A stretch of 29,753 bases of DNA from Psilocybe azurescens (taxonomy: Eukaryota > Basidiomycota > Agaricomycetes > Agaricales > Agrocybaceae), in the NCBI GenBank assembly GCA_023853785.1, contig JAJIRX010000671.1, positions 1 to 29,753 on the forward strand, written 5' to 3'. Below, piece after piece: positions 11,151 through 23,095 of this stretch. The translations under genes were made by a program, and so were the position numbers. Within the stretch, counting starts at the first letter, position 1. Each line of letters starts with the position of its first letter. Under the pieces are notes generated by a model. It saw only the letters and a list, made by a program, of their open reading frames with translations, searched no databases and had not been told where the DNA came from.

Positions 11151-13352
11151 CTAACTTTGCGTCGTTTTTTACTTATTTATAGCCTTTTGGTGTGGTACTG
11201 ACTGACTGGCTGCGCTCTCATGATCATGTTGACAGGAATGTCGAAGGATATTCTTGGTTTGTTCTCCCCCTTCCCTCAGACTCCCGATCGAGAGAAGCCA
11301 AAGGAAGGAGCTCGCATATGGTATGTGGTATAATTGCCGAAGTTGTTTTTTATTTTTATTTTTAGGAAGACTTTTCCTTGGGTCGGGGTTTACGTACGTG
11401 AAGGGCTGCCAGTGGGGCCTTTTGTCCGGTGCCACTCTGTGGCGTGCTTTTTTCGTTTTCTGTTTCTTGTTTTGTTTTCCTTTTTTGGTGGTGGCGGCTT
11501 TCAACAGTTTTGATGATGAATGCAAGAAATGAACGTGATTTCACCGTTCTGGAAGTACTTGACCAAGTGCTGGGCCAACGATTTCTCTTTTCCCCACACT
11601 TTGCCAGCTGGATAACGGTATAGCTACCCCAGACTGTCAAAGACTCGGACCCATCCATCCATTCTATTCTATGCTACCCTGCGTTCCCGGATACGCGAGA
11701 CAACTAATGCAATAAGTAATTTCATTTTCTTCGGCTCTGTTCCATTTATTTTATGACAATTATACGTACAGATGTCGAGAACGTGAGTTGTGTGGGAGTA
11801 GCGCATTTCGTGAGTAAACTTGCCAGTTGCTGCCACATCTATCCAAGATGCGCGATGATAGAGGGTGGTTTGAGTGACAAAGGTAATGTTAGACTCTTAA
11901 AAAAGTTTGTATGACAAATGGCTTTGTCTCACCCTGTTTTTGCTTGGTTTCCGCAGGTCGCTCAGCAGAAAGCTCTCACTGCTCCCTAGATCTATCTCTG
12001 TTGTCTGTGATCTATCTCTTTTGGTTACAGCGAATGTATTTCAAACGCGAATACCTTCAGGATTCTTCTTCTGGACAACCAAGCTCGCGCGTCTCTGCGT
12101 ACGCGCTTCCATATCTCATTGCCACTCATTGCATCCTCGCGTTGGGATAGAGATGAGCGGGCTATTTGTCATTTTCGTCTTTCTAGAAAACGCGTACAGG
12201 TGCATACTGTAATACTGTAATACTGCCATACCGTGGCTAGCCACCCCATCGGCGCCGGCACATAGTGGTGGGTGGCGAATCTCTGGGTGCGACCTGCTCT
12301 GGAGAGTCAGTTGATCTCGCTTTGGAAACGCCTTCCCGGGCTCAGATGATCAGACAATGAGGTCCTTCTTCTACCAGGGGACCTGATACGGAGCCGGAAG
12401 AACGGGGGTGTGGTGGAGAGGGTAGGGGGCTGCTGCGCAGTGCCTTCCCGGGGCGAGGTGTCCATGTCAGTACCAAATCCACCCACCCACCCATGAGTTC
12501 TTTTGGCGCAATTCCTGTCCAGGGATATTTTTAACCCACGCCTCCGTCACCCATGACTCCGGGCCTGTTTTGTCGCTGTGGACCCCCAAGATATCCAAGC
12601 CTCAGCTTAAAGCTGGAAGCGTCCTTCTATTTTCGCTGTGCTGTGTGAGCGCGTGTTTGGCTGTGACTGGGCCTGGGGAATTGCTCTTTTTCTTCTTCTG
12701 TGCGCTCAAGATAGAACACAGTCGACCGCACTGGGCATTGGCGGGTGAAAAAGCTTGGTGATGAGATTAGAGTTATTTCTGTTATCCATGAAGGGACGAC
12801 TACCCGTTCAGCCAACGGTTTGCTTATTTTTGCTCTTGCTCTTGGTCGACCTTTCTCGCTGACGGTGTGGGTCTAATAAAATAACTAGTCGTCGTGTTAT
12901 GTCTTCCGGGTACTCTAGAGCAATCCCGAGTGGCTGAAGCAGGGTATGATAAATCGTATTGGACTTGATTTACTACTAGTCGTGGCTCGCATACTTCGCT
13001 CGCAATAGAGGACGGCATTCCGAACGGGATCTTAATTCCGTTTGACGATCATGGGAGAGGAAGAAGAGGAAGAAGAACGGCAGACGATAATATCATTACT
13101 AGCGTGCATAACATTGTTTTGGAGCGTGCGCCAGTGCACACAGCACTACTCATTTCCTGTAATTCATCTAATGAGACCATGCCGCAGTGCTCGACTACGT
13201 CGCTTGGTTCCTCCGCGTGTGCAGACGGGTCTGATGCTCCGGTGTTGCATATGTATAGAATGTTAGCACCAGATACTCGGAGCTATGAGAAAAGACTGTA
13301 GTCGGACATCCCGGACTCTTCATCCCTCTGACAGTGCTAGACCACCTGCTCT
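11151..13352. other. no recognisable gene
   Basis: Short overlapping open frames lie on both strands with no domain or family I recognise. Visible features are small direct repeats (TACTGTAA twice near 12205-12225; ACCC units near 12480) and a GAAGAGGAAGAAGAA run near 13060. No tRNA-like or transposon-end structures were seen. Confidence 0.5.
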
Positions 13353-14783
13353 GTTGACCAGCTTATCGCAAGAGATTTGTCCTCGGAGCTTGATATCCTT
13401 GTCAATGATATAATAGTAGACGATCTCTTCCCTCCATTTCGGACACTCAAGAATACCCATGGGCTTGATCTGTATACGTCGCAGGATCATGGATAGTACG
13501 TCTCATCAGTGGCTCCATTCTGGAAGTTCTGACTCTTTGGAGGCATCAGTCTATTTCTGGTTTCATTGTTTGCTACGCAGTCAAATGGATTTGATTGCTA
13601 TGTATTAGTTGCCACCGCCGCGTGTAACTTGTTGACATATCTCCTTCTCCTTGAGCTTCGCGAGAGAAGCATGGTTGATAATGTTGTGCATAGCTGCTTG
13701 GTTCGTGCTACCTGATGTTCCTTCTTTTTCGCGCTCGCTCGATGTCGATGATACGATGTCGATTTTCATCCTGGACTTCCTTCTAGTTCCGCAGGATCGC
13801 CACTCAATAGCACACTACGCCACGGTATACGCCCACATGACGCTGCGTGTGCTAAAGCAGGCTCGGAAGTTATTAACGCGAAATGAGCCTGGAGGAAGTC
13901 GCAATCAATCGCTAGGAAGAACTCCTTTCTGAAAAGACATTGGACAAGTTTATTGACACCAAGGGACGACAAGCGATTTATGCTCAAGCTAATTACTCTA
14001 TCTTCTTCCTTAGTGCAGAATTCGTAGCGTCAATCACTGGTGATACAGCTCTGTATCTGCATCGGCGCGCGTGCTTCTGGTCCTTCTCGACGATTGCTAG
14101 CTTCTTCTCTCCGTGATCAGATACTATCTCCTCGCTAGCCTTACTACCGCCGTCTGGGACCACTAGGTCCTATCTTACCTCGTACTCTACATTGTTTCTC
14201 CAAGGAGGTTTTGTTCTTACGACTTTGCAGTAATAGACCTACTATGTGCCGATATATCGGGTTTTGCTCGATACAGCGCCTTGGATTCTATTTTCATAAA
14301 CTATACACGGCAGTTAGAACCAGATATCTCCGTGAATGACCTATGGTGACTTAAAGAAGCACCGGTTCAAATATGGAATGAGAGTTAACAATACAAGGGG
14401 TTTCCCAAGGCCGAGCCTGGACTTAATCAATGCGAAGAACTAACTGCTATTGACAGACCCAGTTCTAAGAACTGATTCAACGATCATCTTTCAGGACAAC
14501 CTATGACGCCCTTGTAGGGATGAAGTGTGTAATACCGATGCTATTTGGCTTCGCTATAAATGCAACCCTGAGGGCCGTGAGCGTCTGGTACTTTCCGAGA
14601 GTATACTACGGAATATGGGAGAAGGTACGTCCGAAAAATGTTCTCTTCTCCGGACGTCAGCCACGTCGCGTGCTTTTGCGATAGGTATGTATTACTCACC
14701 CTTGGTGGGTTAAGAACTGGTACATAAACTGGAATTCCAATTTTATCACCGAGCCATCATCTGCCATCATCTACTGCTGCTAA
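13353..14783 (+). pseudogene. exon-like plus-strand coding segments of unknown family, probably decayed
   Basis: Several stretches look coding but do not join into an intact frame. Segment 1 (13353-13495) reads with DDLFPPFRTLKNTHGLDLYT and ends at a GTACGT donor. Segment 2 lies at about 13651-13914. Segment 3 (about 13883-14114, another frame) contains an in-frame TAG and then EELLSEKTLDKFIDTKGRQA. Segment 4 (14495-14624) starts after TTTCAG, contains FAINATLRAVSVWYFPRVYY and ends at a GTACGT donor. A 60-base intron leads to segment 5 (14685-14783), which is Trp/Asn-rich and ends at TAA. The last pair has consistent phase and good splice sites, arguing against pure chance. Stops and frame changes elsewhere suggest decay, or lost bases as in the right half of the window. 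I do not recognise the family and infer no function. Confidence 0.3.
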
Positions 14784-17436
14784 AATTCATTAAGCAGCAC
14801 TTGGCTGTGACAACTATTTGTAATTCGGCGCTTCTCACAGAATGCAGAAAGCGGACCTATTGACCGGCTTTATTGGCTCTCGGACTGCCGGTTGGTCGCT
14901 GAACACTTGACCATCCTAAATTCAATTGTTCACGCAGTGGGTATTTATAAATTCGACTCAAGAGACTAACTGAGAGAGATAGACATATGACCCAGTGGCA
15001 AGTGGCTGTTTGGGGGTTAACCATGTGTATAGTTGGAGATCAATATGGATGAAATTATCTTATTTCGTAACACCAAATCTTTTTCACCCAATGTGGGATA
15101 AAATGTGGCGCTTTCTTGTCGACTGAAGTTTGGAGTCAGGGTCATCAAAATAGGTGATGGCCCTCAGATGGGCAGCGAGGAACAATGTCGAGATCCAATA
15201 TACCTCCTGGGTAGGATCGTCTATGGTCACCTGTGATGTTTCGACGGCATGGCATATGAAGCATGGCATTGAAAATAACTTGAAGGCTATCGAGGGCTAT
15301 CGCTGCTGAAGCGTCCGGTAACAAATTGGTTTTTACGGCGGGCCCTTGTATGTGTGCCTCGACGGAGTTTGGATATCGGACGTCGACTGCCACTCACCGT
15401 AGTCTTAAATTACTTATACGCACAAGAGCAGCCCTAAAATGACTTAGATGTAAGACAAAGTGAACGGGTACAAATCTCGAACGTGCCTAGATTGCTCATT
15501 TCAGAATTACCCGTTCAACGACAGATTAGGGACCTTCCACGCTTGTTTCTTGATTCACGCCGTCGGGAACAGATGTCCGGATTAACCGTTTCGGCTCTCG
15601 CCTACTCCGTTACATAGCGTCTACAATTGCCCATATACGGACTTTGAGCAAGAAAGATTTGTGAGTAGAGATGCAGAGCACGAGGGCAAGAACCGTGCAG
15701 GACACAGAAATCACAATTACCTACGTCTTTCAATAAACATATCTCAGACTCATTTCTTCTAGTAAAGCAATCTCACATGTCTTGTCAATGGCATTGAAGT
15801 GTCTTTGTGTACCGACGATATCGTGTGGATGCAATAAGGGCTTATCGGCCGCCTTTTCCGTTATTACATTCGGCCGTTCCCCATGTCTCTATCTCGTCCT
15901 ATCTCTTCAAAACGATTGCGAAACCGTCTATTCTGTTGGCGGACAAATGATAATTGCTTGCCTCCGTTTCCCCCGCTTTTGCCTTGTATAGTGATGGTCA
16001 ATTGCCGAGAATCGGTTTGTGTGCGGCGACGAAGATCTGAGATAGATTTTCGATGTTAGGCCGAGACTGGCAAGGTCCGGTGCTGTATGCCCCAAACGGG
16101 GCAGTTTACACCTGGAACAAACAAATGCAAGCTAGATCAATATCAAAATATTTATTTCTATGAAGAGGTAATTTGTTTATTCGCCTTGTCAGTACTACGG
16201 TTACTTTGTTATACGAATTAGAGTTTTTGGCACAAGCATCCCAAGGTTAGAGCTCCAAGCAATTATGCCACAAGATACGAAGAATGGACGCCTACTTACC
16301 GTTCTTTCCGAGGGTCGGACGTGCCTGTGGAGGGCCGAGAAGTTTGAACGCAAAAATGCGCAGACAATGTTTACCGTTCCTGTGTACATAATACCTTTGC
16401 TACGCGGAACCGAATTTGCTTGTCCATCGCCCTGTTCAGATTCAAATAAAATGCGTATAAAAGTCGTAGTTGCAAACTACCATTGCACAGCTTTGCTGTT
16501 CGCACTTCGGATCCTTCGATTTTGTCGGCGATCGCCTTGGGCATCGTCCACTTGCCTCCGATCCAGTTCATTCGACATTCGTATGGCAATGTCTACATGG
16601 GGGACATCCATACTGCTCTTCGGCGATAGCTCAAAAAACTTGCAAGCGTAGTCGAGCTCTCACCTTGACATTGTTATTTTTTCTCATGGATCCCAGTCAT
16701 TTGTCCGAGATCAACAAGTTTTGCCGCATCCCTGGAAGAATCGCTTAAAAATTTCTTTAGCTGAGAGCTCCGAGAATAAATCGATTGGCTACAGAGTAAT
16801 ATCTAACGGCATGAACGTGAGCAACGCGAAATAATACGGGTAGTAAAAGTTATGGCGCTATTAAAAGCATACGAAGTGAGTGAATGTTGAGGGAGATGAA
16901 TAAAGTTCTGCGTGTTGGAAATGAGGTCCTTTCTCCGTAGTTCTTGGTCCTAGTGAAGTATCGAAGTGAAGGTGTCACTCGCCCATTGGGACCGTACGTT
17001 CCAATTAAGGCACTATTCAGCCAGTCCAAACCAGTGGAGAGAGGTTTGTAATACGATCCCCATTTCACACTGGATTGTCGAAGGAAAAAGTTGCAAGATA
17101 TGGATTGAGGCATCAATCGAGATGTACTATCTTGCTACCAAACTGAGACCTGCAACATCGCCGTTTGACAAATATAGGTTCGGCATTGTTATATATGCTG
17201 AACAAGTAGCTAATACATCGGTGGTAGAAGTCTGCGGAGTAGAAACGAGTATTTTGAGCATTGCGTGGAACGTAGAGATAGAAGATAACACTCACAACTA
17301 GGGATTTTAATCACACAGTGAGATGTAATGCGAGAGCATGGGGAATACAGGAAAGACAAGACGAATGCGGTTAAATAGATGATAGCGTAACAAGCAAGTA
17401 AGACACGAATCCATGGACAATGCGAGGGAATTGCGG
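14784..17436. other. no recognisable gene
   Basis: Open frames up to about 128 codons exist on both strands (for example 16265-16651 plus, 16850-17116 minus, 15145-15393 minus). None has a recognisable domain, and opposite-strand frames overlap. The final bases before 17437 are presumably the 3' untranslated region of the centrin gene. Confidence 0.45.
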
Positions 17437-18156
17437 CTACGCATCGTCCGTCATGATGGCAAAGAACTCTTGTTCGCTGATCTCTCCGTCCTGATCAAGA
17501 TCGAACTCGTCAATCATAGCTTTTCTGTTTAGAAAGGTCAGTATGCCATACTCGTGTCAGGAGTTGAATCAGGAGGTCAACGCACAGTTCGTCATCCTCT
17601 AGTCGATCTCCAATCTCCTTGGCTACACGCCTGAGATTTCTCAAACTAATCTTTCCTGTTCCATCGTCGTCAAATAGTTTGAAGGCTCGACGAATCTCCT
17701 CCATGGGGTCACGTTCCAATATCCGCTCGCTCACTATAATTTACATATTGTGAGCCGAAGTCTTGAGCAAAAGCGTGGAAAATGAGGACATAGGTCATCT
17801 GTATAAGTGATCTTGTGCGTTCCCGTGGCTCGGGCGCGTCATTCGTGACAGAGAGCCTCCAATTCCACGCCTTTGTAATGCCTTGTTTACTCACTGATTT
17901 TGGCAAAATCTTGAAAGTCCATTAGACCCGAGTTCTCCTTGTCATGGTCGCGCAGAAGTTTCAGCACTTCAGCCTTCTTCAAATCGAAACCCAGTGCCCG
18001 CATCGCGACTTTCAATTCATGGTAGTCAACACATCCATCCTTGTCCGTGTCAAAGAGTTCAAATGCCTCTTTAATCTCTTGTTTCTGTTCATCTGTAAGT
18101 TCTGGACGAGTATGGGTGCGTCTTTTGGCCTTTTGAGCAGCAGAGGATGTATACAT
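17437..18156 (-). CDS. CDC31: centrin (Cdc31-type EF-hand protein)
   Basis: Centrins are small calcium-binding EF-hand proteins of the spindle pole body; in fungi the Cdc31 type is needed for its duplication and has further roles in nuclear pore and repair complexes. The minus-strand exons are 18156-17895, 17733-17586 and 17524-17437, joined across introns of 161 and 61 bases in correct phase to give 165 residues. After a basic N-terminus there are four EF-hand loops at about 36-47, 72-83, 109-120 and 145-156. Loops 1 and 4 ([12 protein letters not shown]) are canonical. Loop 2 ends in Asp, and loop 3 has Asn instead of the usual acidic residue 12, so their calcium affinity may be low. The linker SERDP-like segment and RRVAKEIGD distinguish it from calmodulin. 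The first intron splits the Met-88 codon. The start lies 322 bases from the divergent polymerase gene. Confidence 0.96.
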
Positions 18157-18478
18157 GATGGTAGTTTGTTGGTACTGTCGACAAATAGTGTTGAGAACAT
18201 TCTGTGTGACAGGATCACGCAGGACAGAACGCGTCTAGCACGTGATTTGTCACTAAGTTTATTCCTGGGTCCGTCACTCTGCCTTCTTTCCTCAATTCAC
18301 ACAGTACTGGTGAAGATATGAAGATGCCATGAGTCTGTTATCAATCTGATCACTGAATCTTCTCCTAAATTCTCTTTTGAATATCAATTATCACCTCTCG
18401 GATACCTGCTTTTGTGATACCTTCAATACTCTTCCAGCCTTCAATAGTTTAATTGTGGGAGTGTAACCTAAATTCTCG
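18157..18478. promoter_or_regulatory. shared divergent promoter region between centrin and the RNA-dependent RNA polymerase
   Basis: The centrin start codon (minus) and the polymerase start codon (plus) are separated by 322 bases, so both promoters must lie here or overlap the neighbouring transcript. No clear TATA box or known factor site was identified. Shared control is inferred from geometry only. Confidence 0.6.
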
Positions 18479-21400
18479 ATGCCAGAATTATCCTCAAATA
18501 AGGTTCGTATTTCCTATTTACGATGAAAACGCGCCTGAATAATCCCCCGCGAAGAGTGGTAGAGATATATCTCATGGAACAATTGATGTCGAGTCATCAG
18601 ATAGTGAATTGGGTTGGTCTTTGAGTCGGGCACTTAAGACCTATGGCCTAACTGATTGTTCACCTAGACGAGCACCCGGAAACTTCACCTGAACGAAGGG
18701 AAGGAAAGACCCCAATGGCTACTACCCCATCCCGACCAAAGCCAAAGGATTGTCAACGCGCCCCAGCATCCAGGCTATACCATTCTTCGAACTCTTCGTC
18801 TCCGACCACGTTCACAACACCTCAGTCGCACAGTAGGTTACCACCGAATTGTGCGATTCACTCAAGGACTAACTGACTGTTTTTCCTGCCTTTGATAAAA
18901 AGATAATCCAGATGAGGCGTCACTTTCGAGCCGGGTCCCAGAAGTTCGGACACCAAGCAAGAGTCCCAGTAAACCAGCAGGCACTCCTGGCAGTCGACGT
19001 TCAGCCATAGAGTCTGCCTTTAAAAAGAAACTGACTATTGGTGGTGCATCTCGTTAGTCCAATCCGTTATGTAATGTAACAAGTACGACTCAATAAATAT
19101 AACAGCAACTCAAGAACCAAGACCCAGGCCGAAGGTAAGTTCTCGTCACAAACTATTCTGAAATCAATCTTGTGCTTACATGGCTAAAGGCAGTTGTCGT
19201 TGGTGATTCAGATGACGATGAAGGTTTTTACTCTAAATCTCACTCTTTCATTGTGCAATGTCCTAATGACCTTTACTAGCCCCGACGGATGTTGAATCTG
19301 TATCGGCGCCCGTCCGGCCATCCTATTTACATGGAAGATCCTTCACGGACTCTTCTTACTCCTCGTTTAATTCCATTATCTCTCCGATTTCTGCTACAAG
19401 CAGCTTTTCGTCCGTTGCTTCCTCCAGTCAAGATTTCGAAACCACCCGTCCAACTTCTACACCTTCACGTGTGGAGGATGTCTTCGACATTCCTCATTCA
19501 GAGCATGTGACGACTCGAAGAATACCTAAGGCTCAACCGCAGAAAGAACCGAGTCCATTTTTGCCCATCGTTGCGGAACAGCAAATAAATGACGCAACAG
19601 TTGCTAGGTTTGCTCAAAGCCCAATCTGTGCAGATGTAGACCAGTGTATCATTGCCCACTGCGACACCACTCAAAAATTCTCGATGACAATATGATTGCA
19701 TGGGGCACACAATTTGAGTTTGCACGGGGTGTCTCGACTGGTGCTTGGAGTTGGGAAGATGTGCGGGCGAACGTTCGAAGGTTTCAAGGCAAATCCGCAG
19801 ATGCTGCATACAGAGTTCAGAGCGAAATGCGTGGCCAAAGTAACCTATCCAACGAAGGAGTCGATCTTAGCCTTTGGTTTGTGCACCTTGCCGTTTTGTC
19901 ACATTCCCTGGCTAATTCTCTCTTCTATACAGGAGAGAGCTAGACCGGGAGCAAGACGCAATTATGGAGAATCAATCGCGTGGATTGGGCCTTGATGGGG
20001 AATGGCGTGGCGTCAAGAATTGGTATGGGGGCCAAATTCAACAGCTTGGTCGTCTGACGGGAGAAGGAGGGAACTATAAAATTATTCTTGAACCCATGGA
20101 AAAACGTCGATCTCATCGGTTTGCCCGTCGATATGGGTCTAGGAGATTTCTTCAACTACGCATCCCTGAACAGACTCTTCAAAACGAGAATGCCCAAGTG
20201 AAGAGGTATTTCACCCGGAGATTTGTCCTCTGTGGCCGATTGTTTGCTCCTTTTCATTCCAAAGAAGGATCTCTTTACCTGGTGGAGACCAACCAAAACC
20301 ATGGACGTTCGACTGAGAAATGGTGTGGTGATCAATATCGCATGTCATTCCAAGCTTTCATAAATTGGCACAACCCCTCGTGGAATTTAAGAACTACAAT
20401 CAGGTTCGTAACTTTTCAATGTCTGCTTTGTCATGGCACGCCCCAACGGTCAATTTTCCTTATAGACGATCAGCAAGTATGCTACTCGATTCGCTATCGG
20501 CTTATCAAACTCTGTACCTGCTCTGGAGTTTGAGACTAAGCATATCATATTCATTGACGATATAAGTACGCGGACATTCTTCTCAGTTATTCCAGCTTGC
20601 TGTTGACCGAATTTCATTAATAGCTGCGGAAGGCTGGCCTAAGGGCAAACCCAATCCCCTGCGGACAAACTGATGACTGATGGCTGCGGTTTCATGAATC
20701 ACGCAGCTTTGCACGCCATCGTCAAATATCTAGGATACGATAATATTCCTGCGGGTGTCCAAGGCCGTATTGCGGGAGCAAAGGTTTCTGGATTCTGCAC
20801 CCCGAGGATACCTCCGCTGCCCCAAAGATTTGGATCCGAAACTCTCAAAGCAAGATCAAGTACAGTAGTTATGACCGCTGTCACAGGATCTTTGATCTTC
20901 TCGCCCCTTCTCGCCCTTCACCATCTATTGCTCTTTCCGCACAAAGCATCGTAAACCTTTTCAGTAACGGTATTCCTTCCGAGTATCTCAAACGACTAAT
21001 GGAAGAAGGCTTAGAAGAGGAGGTTGCTCCGCTCATGGACTGGGACAAACCGCATGCGATGGTTTTCTTGTGGGATGCCATCAATAAATGCGGCAATGTT
21101 ACTGGGTCTAGGACACAGAGACTCTCTGTAGCTCTCAATCGCGTACTTGGTTTGAAGGGCCGCGACTGGGGGCGTGACAATGGGGTATTGACTCCGATGC
21201 GACTGACTCTCAAATCGGTGAGGAGTCGTCTACCACGTACACGGGCAGAAATAAGTACAGCGGCGGTATGAACATACCACTCTATTATACTGATCTCCAC
21301 TCATAGTTTTTGTTAGCCCCCATTGGTCTACATGAAAGCGCTGCTGAACTAGTTCAATCTGGTTTCCATCCAGCTGAAACGCAACTTCTCTTCGAGAAAA

Positions 21401-23095
21401 TTCGTTATATTGTACAGACTGTTATAAAATCATCTGTGGAAAAGTATCGAATACCCATCTCTGAGTCTCTTGGCGCGTACATAATACCGGGTTAGTTTTT
21501 CTTCTTTCATCTTTCAGCTTGCGATGTTATCGAGTCTGCATTTCAGATCCTGTTGGCGTTCTTAAGGAAGGCGAAGTTTTTATCGATTCTCAAAACCTCG
21601 CAAAGATCCGACAACAGGGATGCTTGTGCATGCTCTGGAAGGGCCAGTGCTTGTGGGTCTAAGTTTTACAGTTGTGTCGTGCAAAATTTATACATTTATT
21701 AACAGCTCGGTCGGTATCCCATTATGCTGGGCTCTGATATGAAGAAGGTAATCTATGCTGTACAAATTTCAAAGAGAAGTCAACATTGCTTTTCAGGTAA
21801 TAGCCTGTTATCATCGGGAGCTGGATAAGTGGCCAGATGTCCTTATAATCTCAACCGAGGGATCTAGGAGCCTGGCCAACGAACTCGCCGGAGGAGGCAT
21901 GTTTTCCACCTTGTATAATCGGCTTCGTTTCATTGATCCAATTTATCGTAGACATGGATGGAGGTAATCGCATCCTGTGTTTGGGGATATTTGAATATCA
22001 CTGATCGTTATAATAGACGAAATCATAGCCATTTGGGATCTCGAAATTGTGGCAGCCTTCAAGAATACATCACTGGTCAAGGAACCCCAGGGCTTCATAA
22101 GTGCCAACTTTGAATCGAAGTCTACAGTTGAAAGCGTACAGGGTTTTGTTACAATAACCCTCCTTCGCGGGAAACAAACGAAGCTTTTCTGAGACATCTT
22201 CTCGCCAATCTCACAGATTCTCAAGTTGGACTTTATTCCATGATGCATGATAATGCCGTTGTCACATATGGTTATCACGATCCCCAAACTATACGTCTGG
22301 CATATATGTATGTGTAGTACTTTCCTCTTCTGCGGCTTGCACTGAAGCTGTACTGACGATGCTTTTATCAGATTTTCGACCTTGTTGGACGCCAGTAAGA
22401 CTGGCCATCGCCTGCGACAGGATATCAAACAGAAGGACCTCAGGAAGTATAGCAATTCATCTCCAGAAATTGCCGCTAGCGCTTCTTTGGTGCCTTCTCG
22501 CGATATACTCGGTCTTCTCGAAGCAGCTGCTATCAAGAAGGGAGATGAGCTCTTCGAGCGGTACCAAACAAAGAAACCTGCGAAAGACAACAATCAAGAC
22601 AAGGATTTAAGACGTCCATACGATGATGCTGTCAATTATGCCATTCGGGCTCAATACTCGGTGCACAAATTCAAAGGATTTACAGATGAATTTTCAATCA
22701 TCAGGGAACATGTTTCCGCAGCCAAAAGACTGTTTGATTCTGCCTGTGCACAGTCGGCAAGCAAGAGAGACAAACAATCGCCCATTAAGGGGGTAAAATG
22801 TTTAAAAGGCTAAATCCGAGGATGCAATGTTGGCGTGCGCTAAGGCCTACGCACAACCGATCGACGACATCATCCTCCTCGCGCCGAACCTCAAGCAGAT
22901 CAAGGCGTCTTATGCATATTGTGAATCGCCTAACTTTGCTTTCACCGTGGCTTTCCAGGAACTTTGTGGTATCAAGGCCATGGCTTCCTTGGTGGACACG
23001 CACCTTCACTTCGCATCTTCGACGATGCGAAATCTATGTCTGCCTCGTTTTTGAAGGCTCTCAGAGTTCTCGACGAAGATGACGTCTACTCCTAA
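18479..23095 (+). CDS. RNA-dependent RNA polymerase of RNA silencing (QDE-1/RDR type)
   Basis: This cellular polymerase turns single-stranded RNA into double-stranded RNA for Dicer in quelling. I resolve 17 exons: 18479-18502, 18555-18612, 18668-18832, 18903-19052, 19106-19134, 19194-19223, 19280-19876, 19933-20403, 20466-20565, 20624-21265, 21317-21490, 21547-21652, 21706-21747, 21797-21896, 21952-21963, 22017-22307 and 22372-23095. Family signatures in order are WGTQFEFARG, FINWHNP, DKLMTDGCGFMN, QGRIAGAK plus a split GFWILHP, TGRNKYSG, FHPAE, DPVGVLKEGEVF, NELAGG, catalytic DMDGDEIIAIWD, LLDASKTG and FAFTVAFQELC. The N-terminal 250 residues are Ser/Pro-rich and poorly conserved. As read, the frame is broken about eleven times by single missing bases, mostly in homopolymers; adding eleven gives 1,242 codons. 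I judge this to be consensus error rather than a true pseudogene. The 19.0-19.2 kb exon borders are least certain. Confidence 0.92.
21897..22016 (+). other. GC-AG intron, 12-base catalytic microexon and GT-AG intron within the polymerase gene
   Basis: The conserved NELAGG must connect directly to DMDGD. The only join is donor GC (GCATGT at 21897) to acceptor CGTAG ending 21951 (55 bases). The 12-base exon 21952-21963 follows, then a 53-base intron starting GTAATC and ending at 22016. The first and last Asp codons are both split G|AC. Removing both introns restores the frame into EIIAIWD. The GC donor is inferred from family conservation, not from transcripts. Confidence 0.75.

Noticed and set aside
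13042..13301. Glu-rich and Cys-rich short open frames
   Set aside because: They overlap in different frames with no family match; the Glu run comes from a GAAGAGGAAGAA simple repeat.
18715..18717. ATG 18715 as the start of the polymerase
   Set aside because: Two upstream exons join in frame (18479-18502 and 18555-18612, with good GT-AG introns) and read straight into this Met, so it is internal.
21241..21316. Reading through GGMNIPLYY after TGRNKYSG in the polymerase
   Set aside because: The frame meets a TAG. A 51-base intron (21266-21316) joins TGRNKYSG to APIGLHESAAEL in correct phase and removes the stop.
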